Source of the DNA: Rhizobium sp. BK196
GTDB taxonomy: Bacteria; Pseudomonadota; Alphaproteobacteria; Rhizobiales; Rhizobiaceae
Assembly (NCBI RefSeq): GCF_014193255.1
Contig: NZ_JACHZB010000002.1
Coordinates: forward strand, 682,001-746,000
Length of the DNA stretch: 64,000 nucleotides
Direction of reading: 5' to 3'
Position 1 is the stretch's first letter; every line of letters starts with the position of its first letter. The translations under genes and the position numbers were made by a program. Positions 50,601 to 58,766 of this stretch are shown here, in pieces. Below the pieces are notes generated by a model. That model was not told the DNA's origin, searched no databases, and saw only the letters and a program-made list of their open reading frames with translations.

Positions 50601-51050
50601 ATGACCTACACGACCATGCGCTCTTACATTGCAATCGTGGCGCCACCTCCGCGTTCAGTTCCGCTCCATTTTTCAGCCGCCTGCCTTGTTGGCGCGCTTC
50701 TGACCGACATTACCTATTGGCGGACAGCCGAGATGATGTGGACGAACTTTTCCGCCTGGCTTCTCACCTTTGGGTTGCTGCTCGGCGCTCTGGCGGCCAT
50801 TGCCGTGCTCATCGACATCTTCAGCGGACGGCTTCTCCTGCGGGGCGGTTTGGGCTGGCTCTATATCATTGGCAACATCGCCGCCTTTGTTGTGTCGCTC
50901 TTCAACGCCTTCATACATAGCCGCGATGCATGGACCTCGGTCGTGCCGACGGGGCTAACACTCTCAGTCGTCGCAGCCGTGCTGATCGTGATCAATGCTT
51001 GCATCGGCTGGGTTATCTTGCGCCAGCGTGCAGGAGGGCTCGAAGAATGA
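50601..51050 (+). CDS. DUF2231 membrane protein
   Basis: 149 residues, four predicted membrane helices, matching the DUF2231 family (LTDITYWRTAEMMWTNFSAW, then LLLGALAAIAVLIDI). Function of the family is unknown; many members lie next to sugar-dehydrogenase or cytochrome genes. The ATG at 50601 begins the conserved part; an upstream frame to 50343 overlaps the EmrA gene antisense and is not used. The stop overlaps the ATG of the sorbosone-dehydrogenase-like gene (ATGA), so the two are one unit, perhaps a membrane partner for the periplasmic enzyme. Confidence 0.85.
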   Translation: MTYTTMRSYIAIVAPPPRSVPLHFSAACLVGALLTDITYWRTAEMMWTNFSAWLLTFGLLLGALAAIAVLIDIFSGRLLLRGGLGWLYIIGNIAAFVVSLFNAFIHSRDAWTSVVPTGLTLSVVAAVLIVINACIGWVILRQRAGGLEE

Positions 51051-52387
51051 ACCGCTCCCTTGCGTTCTCTTATTTCAACGCTTTGGCTCTGATCCTGCTC
51101 TGCAGCAGCGGCGCGCTTCTCGCTGGCTGCAGCGACAATGAGCCCGACCCGACAAGCGAAATCGGCCCCAATCCCAAGCTGCCCGAACAGGCGCAATATC
51201 TGATACCCCCGATGCACGTCGCCTCGGTCATCGGATGGAAGGAGGGCGAAACGCCGAAAGTCGCCGACGGATTGAAGATCAAGGCGCTGGCGGCGGGGCT
51301 GAAACATCCGCGCTCGGTCTATGTCCTGCCAAACGGCGATGTACTGGCGGTGGAATCCATTGCGCCGCCTGCCGCGTCGATCAAGCGGCCCAAGGATCTG
51401 ATCATGGGCTGGATAGAATCCATAGCGACCTCGGGCGGCGGCAACGAGGGCAGCAACCGCATTACCCTGCTGCGCGATGCCGATGGCGACGGGGTCGCCG
51501 AAGTCAAGGAGACCTTCCTCGACCATCTCAATTCGCCCTTCGGCGTGGCACTTGTCGGAAGCGATCTCTACGTCGCCGATACCGATGCCATCAGGCGTTA
51601 TCCCTATCAGGAGGGCGAGACGAAGATAACCGAGCGCGGCACCGTGCTGACCGAACTCCCAGGCGGGCCGATCGACCATCATTGGACGAAGAGCCTCGTC
51701 GCCAGCGAAGACGGCAACAAGCTCTACGCCGGCGTCGGCTCGAACAGCAACATAACGGAAAACGGCATCGAGGCGGAAAAGAATAGGGCCGCTATCCTGG
51801 AGGTCGACCGGCAGACCGGCAGCTTCAGGATCTTTGCCGATGGGTTGCGCAATCCCAATGGTCTCAGCTGGGAGCCGCAGACCCATGCGCTCTGGACGGT
51901 CGTCAATGAACGCGACGAGCTTGGCCCCAATCTTGTTCCTGACTACATGACCTCCGTCAAGGATGGCGGCTTTTATGGCTGGCCATACAGCTATTTCGGC
52001 CAGAATGTCGATCCGCGCGTCATGCCGCAAAGGCCGGATCTCGTGGCAAAGGCGATCGTTCCCGACTATTCGCTGAGTTCGCATGTTGCGCCGCTCGGCA
52101 TGGCCTTTTACACGGCCGACAACCTGCCGGCCCAATATACGGGTGGCGCTTTCGTCGGCGAGCATGGAAGCTGGAACCGCCATGAATTCAATGGTTACAA
52201 GGTCGTTTTCGTCCCATTCCAGAATGGCAAGCCGAGCGGCAAACCGCAGGACGTCGTCACAGGCTTTCTTCAAGGGGACGACCAGACGCATGGCAGGCCG
52301 GTCGGACTGGCAGTCGACAAGGCCGGCGGCCTGTTGATCGCCGACGATGTCGGCAACACGGTTTGGCGCGTGACCGCCGCGAGGTAG
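51047..52387 (+). CDS. Sorbosone dehydrogenase-family PQQ-type lipoprotein
   Basis: 446-residue beta-propeller protein of the L-sorbosone dehydrogenase / soluble glucose dehydrogenase family. The N terminus is a lipoprotein signal (LCSSGALLAGC, Cys near residue 25). Propeller motifs include GLKHPRSVYVLPNGDVLAVES near 83, FADGLRNPNGLSWEPQTHALW near 263 and VGEHGSWNRHEFNGYKV near 370, where the HGSWNR motif is typical of the family. These enzymes oxidise sugars or aldehydes with PQQ and pass electrons to the respiratory chain. No PQQ biosynthesis genes are in the window. It overlaps the DUF2231 gene by four bases. Confidence 0.9.
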   Translation: MNRSLAFSYFNALALILLCSSGALLAGCSDNEPDPTSEIGPNPKLPEQAQYLIPPMHVASVIGWKEGETPKVADGLKIKALAAGLKHPRSVYVLPNGDVLAVESIAPPAASIKRPKDLIMGWIESIATSGGGNEGSNRITLLRDADGDGVAEVKETFLDHLNSPFGVALVGSDLYVADTDAIRRYPYQEGETKITERGTVLTELPGGPIDHHWTKSLVASEDGNKLYAGVGSNSNITENGIEAEKNRAAILEVDRQTGSFRIFADGLRNPNGLSWEPQTHALWTVVNERDELGPNLVPDYMTSVKDGGFYGWPYSYFGQNVDPRVMPQRPDLVAKAIVPDYSLSSHVAPLGMAFYTADNLPAQYTGGAFVGEHGSWNRHEFNGYKVVFVPFQNGKPSGKPQDVVTGFLQGDDQTHGRPVGLAVDKAGGLLIADDVGNTVWRVTAAR

Positions 52388-52459
52388 GCCGCGCAGGTCG
52401 ACCGTTCCTCTTACCGCCGGCCTTGCCGCGTGTAGGCGGGCGATCTGCCTTGCCAGCCC

Positions 52460-54121
52460 TCAGATCTCGGTTCGCCGCAGCAGATAATCCAATCCCCCGA
52501 CCCTGAACCACCTGTAGGCATAAGGCTCCAGGAGCAGGCAATGTTTGCCGCGATCGTCGGCTTCGCTGTTGTCGCCATCGGCGATGTCGATCAACAAGTT
52601 TCCTTGTTCGCCGACATCAGGATCGATTTCAACTTCCACGGGCTTCGAATGGAGATTGTGGACGATCAGCACGGCGTTGTTTCGCCAATCGTATCGGATA
52701 GCGAGCACACCCGGGTCGCCGGCATCGAGGCAGGTAAAGTCGCCCCAGCCGATCTCCGGTGCCTCCTTGCGCATGCGGATCAGGCGCTCTGTCCAGTTCA
52801 GCATTGACTGTGGATCGCGCCGTTGCGCCGCAACGTTCACGTGCTGGTATCCGTAAGGGCCTTTCGTAATGACCGGCAGGACCGGTTTATCGTGCTTGGT
52901 GAAGCCTGCATTGGGCTCTCTTGACCATTGCATCGGCGTGCGGGCGCAATTGCGCTCCGGCAGCGACAAATCATCGCCCATAGCGATCTCGTCGCCGTAG
53001 CGAAGAACAGGCGTTCCCGGCAACGAGAACATCAGACTGTAGGCCATACGAATGTACGGGGCGCTGTCCTTGAGCATCGGCGCCAGCCGGCGCCGGATGC
53101 CGCGGTCGTAAAGCTGCATGGATTTGTCCGGTCCAAAGGCGGCAAACACGGCTTGGCGCTGTTTTTCGCTCAGTCGCCCAAGATCGAGCTCATCGTGGTT
53201 ACGCAGGAACAGGCCCCATTGCGCCGTTTGCGGCCGGGCGCGCGTCTTTTCCATGGCTTTTACGAGCGGACCGGTGTCTGCGGTTGCCAGCGCATAGAAA
53301 AGCGCCTGATTGACCTGGAAATTGAACATCATCTGCATGCGGTCGCCATCTTCGCCGAAGTAATCGAGATCAGTTTCCGGCAGGACATTGGCCTCGGCCA
53401 GGATGATGGAATCGCCCTGCCGCCACTGCAGGAACTCGCGGAAGGTTCTCAGCATGTCGAATTGCTCCGCCGGCTTCTTCACAGCCGCTCCCTTCTTGGC
53501 AATGATGAAAGGGACGGCGTCCATTCTGAAGCCGGAGACGCCGAGCTGTATCCAGAATCCCATGATCTTCAGGATCTCGGCCTGGACATGCGGATTGGCA
53601 GTGTTGAGATCCGGCTGGCAATCGTAGAAGCGGTGGAAGTAATAGCCCTTTGCCGCCTGGTCGTAGGTCCAGGTGGATTTCTGCACCCCCGGAAACACCA
53701 TGCCTTGATCGGCATTCTCAGGCTTTTGCTCGGACCAGACGTACCAGTCGCGATAGCGAGATGTCGGATCTCGTCGCGCCTCCTGAAACCACGGATGCTG
53801 ATCGGACGTGTGGTTGACCACAAGGTCGATCAATACGCGGATGCCGCGTTGCTTGGCACCATGCGTGAATTCAACGAAATCGCCCAGCGTGCCATAGCGT
53901 GGATCGACATTGTAATAGTCGGATATGTCGTAGCCGTCGTCTTTTCCGGGAGAGGCTTGGAAGGGCATCAGCCAGATGGCAGTAATGCCGAGGCCTGCGA
54001 GGTAATCGAGCCGGCGCATGAGGCCCTGAAAATCGCCAATGCCGTCGCCATTGGCGTCCATGAAAGTTTCTACCGATAAACAATAGATGACTGCATTCTT
54101 ATACCAAAGGTCGTTGATCAT
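52460..54121 (-). CDS. GH13 alpha-amylase-family glucosidase (trehalose synthase-like)
   Basis: 553-residue GH13 enzyme. Catalytic regions in order: DLVVNHTSDQHPWF near 99, nucleophile Asp201 in GFRMDAVPF, general acid/base Glu243 in ILAEANVLP, and transition-state Asp310 in RNHDELDLG. Overall layout resembles maltose alpha-D-glucosyltransferase (trehalose synthase) and oligo-alpha-glucosidase groups. It lacks a signal peptide, so it acts in the cytoplasm on malto-oligosaccharides or trehalose. ATG 54121 has GAGGAG seven bases upstream; an upstream ATG at 54157 is less likely. It stands alone, divergent neighbours being small genes, and 283 bases of empty sequence lie upstream of its start. 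Confidence 0.9.
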   Translation of the reverse strand: MINDLWYKNAVIYCLSVETFMDANGDGIGDFQGLMRRLDYLAGLGITAIWLMPFQASPGKDDGYDISDYYNVDPRYGTLGDFVEFTHGAKQRGIRVLIDLVVNHTSDQHPWFQEARRDPTSRYRDWYVWSEQKPENADQGMVFPGVQKSTWTYDQAAKGYYFHRFYDCQPDLNTANPHVQAEILKIMGFWIQLGVSGFRMDAVPFIIAKKGAAVKKPAEQFDMLRTFREFLQWRQGDSIILAEANVLPETDLDYFGEDGDRMQMMFNFQVNQALFYALATADTGPLVKAMEKTRARPQTAQWGLFLRNHDELDLGRLSEKQRQAVFAAFGPDKSMQLYDRGIRRRLAPMLKDSAPYIRMAYSLMFSLPGTPVLRYGDEIAMGDDLSLPERNCARTPMQWSREPNAGFTKHDKPVLPVITKGPYGYQHVNVAAQRRDPQSMLNWTERLIRMRKEAPEIGWGDFTCLDAGDPGVLAIRYDWRNNAVLIVHNLHSKPVEVEIDPDVGEQGNLLIDIADGDNSEADDRGKHCLLLEPYAYRWFRVGGLDYLLRRTEI

Positions 54122-54404
54122 CGCTTTCTCCTCGTTCGCAAGCCAAAAGGCTGTCATCGGCGGATTGTTCCGGTACCGCGGAAATGGCGCTGTCAGACGG
54201 TCTTCTTGATGGAGTCGGAGGACATGCCGAGCCGGCCCGCCGGCATCTCGAAGCGGCAGCCGGTTGTGTCAAATTTAAATGCCGGCAGATGGACTGCCAG
54301 CTATGGTCCCGCCGCATGCATGGTCTTGCATGTCATGTCGGGGGCGCGAGTTTGGCAGGTTTGATCCGTTATTTATGGGCTACACAGCCTCGCATGGCGC
54401 GGAA

Positions 54405-54638
54405 TCAATCCAGCCATTCGTTCGAAAAAGCGAGACTCGCGACGGAAATCGGCCGCTCTTCGGAACGGACAGTCACCGAGATGATCGTCCGCTCGCCGGC
54501 TGGCAGTTCGTCGCGTGCGACATCTACTAGAATTCGCGCCATTTCCTTAAGCACCTCGTCTCGTGACGCAAGTTCCGTTCCCGCATCGTCCCGAATCGGG
54601 CCGTCACCGTTGTGAAGGTCAAAGAAGTATCGGGCCAT
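54405..54638 (-). CDS. DUF6894-type small protein
   Basis: 77-residue protein opening MARYFFDLHNGDGPIRDDAG, the signature of the DUF6894 family, which is widespread in rhizobia with no known function. The rest is amphipathic (ASRDEVLKEMARILVDVARD) followed by strands (IISVTVRSEERPI). The ATG at 54638 begins the conserved sequence. It is divergent from a Crp/Fnr regulator gene with a gap of only about 100 bases, so the two may share a control region. Confidence 0.8.
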   Translation of the reverse strand: MARYFFDLHNGDGPIRDDAGTELASRDEVLKEMARILVDVARDELPAGERTIISVTVRSEERPISVASLAFSNEWLD

Positions 54639-54739
54639 CTGCTCACCCCATTGAAATGTTTCATCATGAAGTGCCGACCGGTCAAATTGTTCCATTCGTC
54701 TATTCTGTTGGGAAGTCACCGTTTTTCCGCTTTCGTCCT

Positions 54740-55477
54740 ATGCGGGGAGAGCCGTTCTTGATCGAGCCGCTCCTTCTCAATCTCGAAAGTCACGATGTGC
54801 TTTCCACTGCGGAGATCGAGCTCTTGCGCGCGATCGTCGGACGGGAAAGATCCGTGGCCGCGGGTGAAGATCTCGTATCGGAGGGAAGCAGACCCAATCA
54901 TTCGACGCTGCTGCTGGATGGATTTGCGGCCCGCTATAAGGTTCTGGAGGATGGCACTCGCCAAATCACCGCGTTGCAGGTTGCCGGTGATTTCGTCGAT
55001 CTGCATGCCTTCCCATTGAAAGTGGTGGACCACGGTGTCCTGGCAATCTCCAACTGTCGCATCGCCTCCGTCGATCATCAGGAACTGAAGGCGATCACCG
55101 AAACCAATCCCCATCTGACGCGGCTGTTGTGGCTTGATACGCTGGTGGACGGTGCAGTGCACCGCGAATGGATCGTTGCCATGGGGCGCCGGTCTAAGAA
55201 GGCGCATATCGCCCATCTCATCTGTGAACTCTACGTGCGGCTTCGCACGGTGCGCCGGACGAACGGGCCGACCTTTCAGCTGCCGCTGACGCAGAACGCC
55301 ATGGCAGATGTTCTCGGTGTTTCCCTGGTTCATTTGAACAAGACGCTGCAGTCGCTCAGGAAAGAAAAGGCTTTCGCTTGGGAGGGTAGGGTTATCACCA
55401 TTCTTGACTGGGACAAGCTGCAGAAGATTGCGGGCTTCGACGCTGGGTATCTGTCGTTGTCGGTCGAAGCGCGTTAG
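54740..55477 (+). CDS. Crp/Fnr-family transcriptional regulator
   Basis: About 240 residues. An N-terminal cyclic-nucleotide-binding-like barrel (LVSEGSRPNHSTLLLDGFAARYKVLEDG, in part near residues 48-75) is followed by a dimerisation helix and a C-terminal winged HTH (LTQNAMADVLGVSLVHLNKTL near 192-212). There is no Cys cluster for an Fe-S centre, so oxygen sensing of the Fnr type is unlikely; cyclic-nucleotide-contact residues are also not obvious. Start is uncertain: ATG 54740 has no ribosome-binding site, while TTG 54758 has GGGGAG 8 bases upstream and may be the true start. It is divergent from the DUF6894 gene. Confidence 0.9.
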   Translation: MRGEPFLIEPLLLNLESHDVLSTAEIELLRAIVGRERSVAAGEDLVSEGSRPNHSTLLLDGFAARYKVLEDGTRQITALQVAGDFVDLHAFPLKVVDHGVLAISNCRIASVDHQELKAITETNPHLTRLLWLDTLVDGAVHREWIVAMGRRSKKAHIAHLICELYVRLRTVRRTNGPTFQLPLTQNAMADVLGVSLVHLNKTLQSLRKEKAFAWEGRVITILDWDKLQKIAGFDAGYLSLSVEAR

Positions 55478-55523
55478 GAGTAGCTGTGCCAGAAACCTGT
55501 CGGATCCAACGTGGGAACGCATC

Positions 55524-55745
55524 ATGATCAGCCGTTACATCAAGCCTCGCGACGAAGCGCTGACATCGGATGATCTCGCCGTCTGCCAGAAAGTGCTGGA
55601 TGCTGTGAAGGCCGAATTCAAGTTTGCCGATGACGAGGAGGAGGTGAGCCGTTCGGCTGCGATCATCATCGAACTCTACCGCCAGGGCGTCCACGACGAA
55701 GAACAACTGAAGACGCTGGTCTTTGCCACGCGCGGCAAGATCTGA
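55524..55745 (+). CDS. Small hypothetical protein (73 aa)
   Basis: 73 residues, start ATG 55524, rich in charged residues and mostly helical (LAVCQKVLDAVKAEFKFADDEE). No membrane segment or signal. It resembles small rhizobial proteins of unknown function. It lies 46 bases after the Crp/Fnr-type gene on the same strand and could be co-transcribed with it. The upstream part of the open frame overlaps that gene and is not protein-like. Confidence 0.7.
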   Translation: MISRYIKPRDEALTSDDLAVCQKVLDAVKAEFKFADDEEEVSRSAAIIIELYRQGVHDEEQLKTLVFATRGKI

Positions 55746-55884
55746 AGCAACCGTATCATCGATATGGGTGCGTCGATCTGGTATGCCATCCGCCCAAACC
55801 CTACCTTTATCGCGCGACGTCGGCGCAGCCGTCGCCGTTGAGGGCCGTACGGCTGCTGCCAAGCCGTCCGCATCCGGAGGTCTT

Positions 55885-56187
55885 ATGAGAAGTTTGGTTT
55901 TAGCGGTCGCCCTTCTGGCCCCCACGGCTGCCTTTGCTCTCGAGGCGGTGGAGGTCAATGCGCGCGACCATTCCTGCCGCGAACTCCGGCAGATTATCCA
56001 GCAGAAAAAGGCCGTCTTCGTTCGCATGGGCATCGGCGGCAGGAGCTTCCGTTACCCGCCTGCGCAATGCCGGCTCGGCGACAAATATGATGTCGCAAGG
56101 GTGCGCGCCGCCAACGGGGAGATGTGCGTGCTCGACTACGAGTGCGTTTACGACCCGCAATCCTTCTACAACCGCTTTCCCAAGTAA
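55885..56187 (+). CDS. Small exported hypothetical protein
   Basis: 100 residues with a signal peptide (MRSLVLAVALLAPTAAFA) and GGAGG five bases before the ATG at 55885. The mature part has four Cys (DHSCREL, PAQCRLG, MCVLDYECVY), so two disulphides are possible in the periplasm. No family is recognised with confidence. It converges on the small gene at 56192 with only 4 bases between stops. Confidence 0.8.
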   Translation: MRSLVLAVALLAPTAAFALEAVEVNARDHSCRELRQIIQQKKAVFVRMGIGGRSFRYPPAQCRLGDKYDVARVRAANGEMCVLDYECVYDPQSFYNRFPK

Positions 56188-56191
56188 GTTT

Positions 56192-56434
56192 CTATCGCTC
56201 TGCCGCTGTGGCGTAGGCGACCTGAAGCTCCATCTGTACCGCATCCATGAACAGGGCAGCCTGCCGCGACAGCTCAGCGTCGCTGCAGCCCTGTTCTCTC
56301 AAGTTGGCCGCGAACCCGGCCATCTCCGACCGCCAGAAGCGGTTGGCGGCCTCGCCGTGAAGGGTCTGAAGGGCCTCGGCGCAGCGCCTGATATCGGCTG
56401 TGCGTCGGTCGGCGGGAAACTGCAGAAGCGGCAT
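56192..56434 (-). CDS. Small protein, DUF6074-like
   Basis: 80 residues starting MPLLQFPADRRTADIRRCAE, which resembles the DUF6074 family of rhizobial small proteins (recognition from memory, moderate certainty). Helical throughout, ending in a hydrophobic helix (QAALFMDAVQMELQVAYATA). The ATG at 56434 begins the conserved-looking sequence; the frame continues to 56566 without similar quality. Confidence 0.65.
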   Translation of the reverse strand: MPLLQFPADRRTADIRRCAEALQTLHGEAANRFWRSEMAGFAANLREQGCSDAELSRQAALFMDAVQMELQVAYATAAER

Positions 56435-56652
56435 GCTATCTCCGTCATTGTGCTGGGCGAATCGCCAAGTGTCCCGCAGAATGGCTATGAGTTCTTCACA
56501 AGTGGTGAACCAACCGAGGACACCGCTCCTCGTCTGCTGCCCGTTCGTTCGCTGGCGACAGATCACCGAAAATTGACAGAATGTATCTGGCAGCAGTCGC
56601 CGTCGTCACGCCGAGCTATGTTAGAGTTCTCCCCATGACGCAGTGATGGGAA

Positions 56653-57438
56653 GTGATGATGCTCACGACACTTGCGATCCTCGCGAGCCTGTCCGGCGCT
56701 GCCGCCACGATCGCGCAGTCAAGCCAAAACGAAGTCGATGTCGAGCTGGTGCTGGCCGTGGATACGTCCCGCTCGATGGATTACGAAGAAGTCCGCATCC
56801 AGCGCGAGGGCTATGTCGAGGCGCTGCGGCACAGGGAGTTCCTCGACGCTGTGAAAGGAGGCCTGACCGGGCGGATTGCTGTCAGCTATTTCGAATGGGC
56901 CGGCTATGTCGTGCCTGGTTCCGTCATCGATTGGCAGGTGATCGAGACGCAAAAGGATGCGCTGGATTTTGCCGACAAGCTGGAGATGCGGCCGATCGCT
57001 ACCCAGCGCCGCACCTCCATATCCGCAGCGATTGTTCAAGGGGCGTCAATGCTTGCCGCGGGCCCGTATAACGGGCATCGCGAGGTGATCGACGTCTCCG
57101 GCGACGGTCCCAATAATTCCGGCGATCCGGTCACACCTGCGCGCGATGCGGCTCTGGAGGCGGGCATCGTCATCAACGGGCTGGCCATCATGCTGCGACC
57201 ATCCGATGTGCCCGAAGGGCTCGACAAATATTACGGTGACTGCGTGATCGGCGGCCCCGGCTCCTTCGTTTTGCCTGTCTATAAGATCGAGGATTTTGCC
57301 GTTGCCGTTCGCAGGAAGCTGGTCTGGGAAATCAGCGGGCGCGAACTACCGGCAGAGATCGGCAAAATTGCGATGAATCCTCCGACAACAGACTGCCTGG
57401 TTGGCGAGAAGCTCTGGCAGAATTTGTTCGATCGTTGA
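56653..57438 (+). CDS. DUF1194 protein, von Willebrand factor A-like, exported
   Basis: 261 residues with a short signal peptide (LAILASLSGAAATIAQ) and the DUF1194 domain. VELVLAVDTSRSMDYEE near residue 30 carries a MIDAS-type DxSxS motif; IDVSGDGPNNSGDPV near 150 holds further metal-site Asp residues. The domain is periplasmic and probably binds metal and a protein partner; function is unknown. Possible starts are GTG 56653 and ATGs at 56656 and 56659, the last having the best spacing to GGGAAG. Cysteine pair near the C terminus (GDCVIGG, TTDCLVG) may form a disulphide. Confidence 0.88.
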   Translation: MMMLTTLAILASLSGAAATIAQSSQNEVDVELVLAVDTSRSMDYEEVRIQREGYVEALRHREFLDAVKGGLTGRIAVSYFEWAGYVVPGSVIDWQVIETQKDALDFADKLEMRPIATQRRTSISAAIVQGASMLAAGPYNGHREVIDVSGDGPNNSGDPVTPARDAALEAGIVINGLAIMLRPSDVPEGLDKYYGDCVIGGPGSFVLPVYKIEDFAVAVRRKLVWEISGRELPAEIGKIAMNPPTTDCLVGEKLWQNLFDR

Positions 57439-57545
57439 CCGCCGCCCCCAAATTATCAAGACGCCTGAAGTTCTGCCCGCTGGTCCAGCCGTGGCAGAAC
57501 CACCTGGGTGATCGCCAAGATTTGGGGCAGGATGAGATGCTGTGG

Positions 57546-57848
57546 CTACCAGAGGGCGACCGGCGCACTCGCGAGAAACTGTTCGAGAGCGGAAGCGGCC
57601 GCCATGATCTCCTCATGGGCGGCGAAGATCAGCAGCCCCAGCAGTGAAATAGCTGATCCGACTTCCAGGGCAGATATCGATCTGGCCTCGGGCACTGAAA
57701 GGCTTGTGGGTAGGGCGACGACGAGGGTTGGCCGGATCGCATTTTGTCGGTTGTCGTTTGCGGGATGGAACAGGCGGACAGGACGAGGGTGCGCGAGACG
57801 GGATTTACTGCATATTCTAGGATAGGCTTCGCAGACTGATTTAGACAT
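57546..57848 (-). CDS. Small hypothetical protein with ANDN motif
   Basis: 100 residues. ATG 57848 has AGGGG 8 bases upstream. The N-terminal half is basic and contains LFHPANDNRQ, a short motif seen in many rhizobial small proteins; the C-terminal half holds a hydrophobic helix (VGSAISLLGLLIFAAHEEIM). Codon use looks coding. Function unknown. It faces the DUF1194 gene and shares an upstream region with the DUF1127 gene. Confidence 0.6.
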   Translation of the reverse strand: MSKSVCEAYPRICSKSRLAHPRPVRLFHPANDNRQNAIRPTLVVALPTSLSVPEARSISALEVGSAISLLGLLIFAAHEEIMAAASALEQFLASAPVALW

Positions 57849-57998
57849 CGAATGTGCCCCTCATCGGCTTGGAAGGATCGTAGGGATCACATGGGGCTTA
57901 AGCAGGCGTCGTTCAAACTATACTCACGGATAGGACGGTGCCTCAAAAGAGGCCATCAGTCTGGTTAGTCATGCATTTCCTGCATAGGTGAACTGTAG

Positions 57999-58030
57999 TC
58001 TGAACGCTACTCTTTCTCGCCGCCCCATAT
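57999..58030 (+). promoter_or_regulatory. Possible heat-shock-sigma (RpoH) promoter for DUF1127 gene
   Basis: A TCTGAA element (57999-58004) and CCCCATAT (58023-58030) are separated by 18 bases. The second matches the RpoH -10 consensus CCCCATnT; the first matches CTTGAA at four of six positions and spacing is slightly long. It lies about 75 bases before the DUF1127 ATG. Confidence 0.35.
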
Positions 58031-58105
58031 TATATATCTCTCATCAAAGCGAACGAAGCGCCGCTATTTGGCAGCTATCGCTGGACCCAAGGAAAGGGGA
58101 TTAAA

Positions 58106-58252
58106 ATGAACATCGCACGCACCTTCAACAACTGGCGCAAGTATCGGCAAACCGTTACTGAGCTTGGCCGTATGTCGGGCCGCGAACTGAACGATCTGGG
58201 TATTGCCCGTAGCGATATCCGCGACGTCGCACGCGCTGCCGTTGGCCGCTAA
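58106..58252 (+). CDS. DUF1127 small protein
   Basis: 48-residue basic protein, MNIARTFNNWRKYRQTVTEL then MSGRELNDLGIARSDI, which is the DUF1127 (YjiS-like) pattern: Arg-rich, conserved LxxLxxRELxDLGIxRxDI. Members bind RNA or affect RNA stability and carbon/phosphate or oxidative-stress adaptation in alphaproteobacteria (CcaF1 in Rhodobacter). A very strong ribosome-binding site (GGAAAGGGGA) precedes ATG 58106. A 13-base-pair terminator follows 21 bases later and, after that, four anti-Shine-Dalgarno hairpins, as in the CcaF1-CcsR arrangement. Confidence 0.93.
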   Translation: MNIARTFNNWRKYRQTVTELGRMSGRELNDLGIARSDIRDVARAAVGR

Positions 58253-58273
58253 GACCGGTTCTTAACGAATATC

Positions 58274-58308
58274 AAACGCGCTCGCCCGACCAAGGCGGGC
58301 GCGTTTTT
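58274..58308 (+). terminator. Rho-independent terminator after DUF1127 gene
   Basis: Thirteen-base-pair stem (AAACGCGCTCGCC with GGCGGGCGCGTTT, one G-U pair), 7-base loop, followed by a T run to 58308. Strong; some readthrough would be needed if the downstream RNA hairpins are co-transcribed. Confidence 0.92.
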
Positions 58309-58407
58309 CGTATCACGTGAGCTCTTCTTCTGGCGCATAGCGCATGGCACCTTTGCAAATATGTGCCTAGAAGATTGGCAGCGATCGGCGCATATCCTGA
58401 TTAAGCG

Positions 58408-58543
58408 AAGCGATGAAACTCCTCCCCGTCGCTTTGTCTGAGACGCGGTTTACCTTCTCCCAGGCCGGCGTCAACGTGGTGGCCTCCTCCTCCCGCCGCC
58501 ATGCGTCATGAAAGGCGTCTGCCGGATCTCCTCCTCCCCGGCA
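58408..58543 (+). ncRNA. Array of four anti-Shine-Dalgarno hairpins (CcsR / 'cuckoo' RNA type)
   Basis: Four successive hairpins on the plus strand. H1 58408-58434: stem AAGCGATG with CCGTCGCTT-type partner, loop AAACTCCTCCC. H2 58443-58471: stem ACGCGG/CC-GCGT with one bulge, loop including CCTTCTCCC. H3 58475-58503: 9-pair stem, loop CTCCTCCTCCC. H4 58520-58543: stem TGCCGG/CCGGCA, loop ATCTCCTCCTCC. Each loop is complementary to GGAGG ribosome-binding sites. Several tandem CUCCUCC-loop hairpins behind a DUF1127 gene match the CcsR sRNAs of Rhodobacter and the rhizobial alpha-r14/'cuckoo' family. Precise 5' and 3' ends, and whether this is one or several RNAs, are not visible. Confidence 0.7.
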
Positions 58544-58766
58544 TAGCCTTACTCTTTTAGGCGACGGTCTTGGTCTATCCAGAGTCTACCGCCGCACGGT
58601 TTCCCTCTCTTGAACCCATTTAGACTTTCATCAGGCGGAGTGGCCTGCTATTCAGGGTAGCGCTTACAGGGGGAATGCCAGGAATGCCTCGAAGAGAAGT
58701 CCCAAAGTTTCGACAAGCAATTCGAGAAGCTGCGGATTATGCTGTCGCCAAATCGGTCGTCAGATC
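58544..58766. other. Intergenic remainder before GT39 gene
   Basis: Between the RNA hairpins and the GT39 start. A weak GCCT/AGGC pairing around a TTTT run (58546-58562) could serve as 3' end of the RNA. No gene is supported; a minus-strand frame at 58648-58863 overlaps the GT39 start and lacks protein-like sequence. Confidence 0.4.

Noticed and set aside
50861..52291. Minus-strand open frame of 476 codons
   Set aside because: Antisense shadow of the sorbosone-dehydrogenase-like gene; no domain or ribosome-binding site.
52928..54079. Plus-strand open frame of 383 codons
   Set aside because: It is the antisense of the GH13 gene, whose catalytic motifs are intact; GC-rich codon bias opens the opposite strand.
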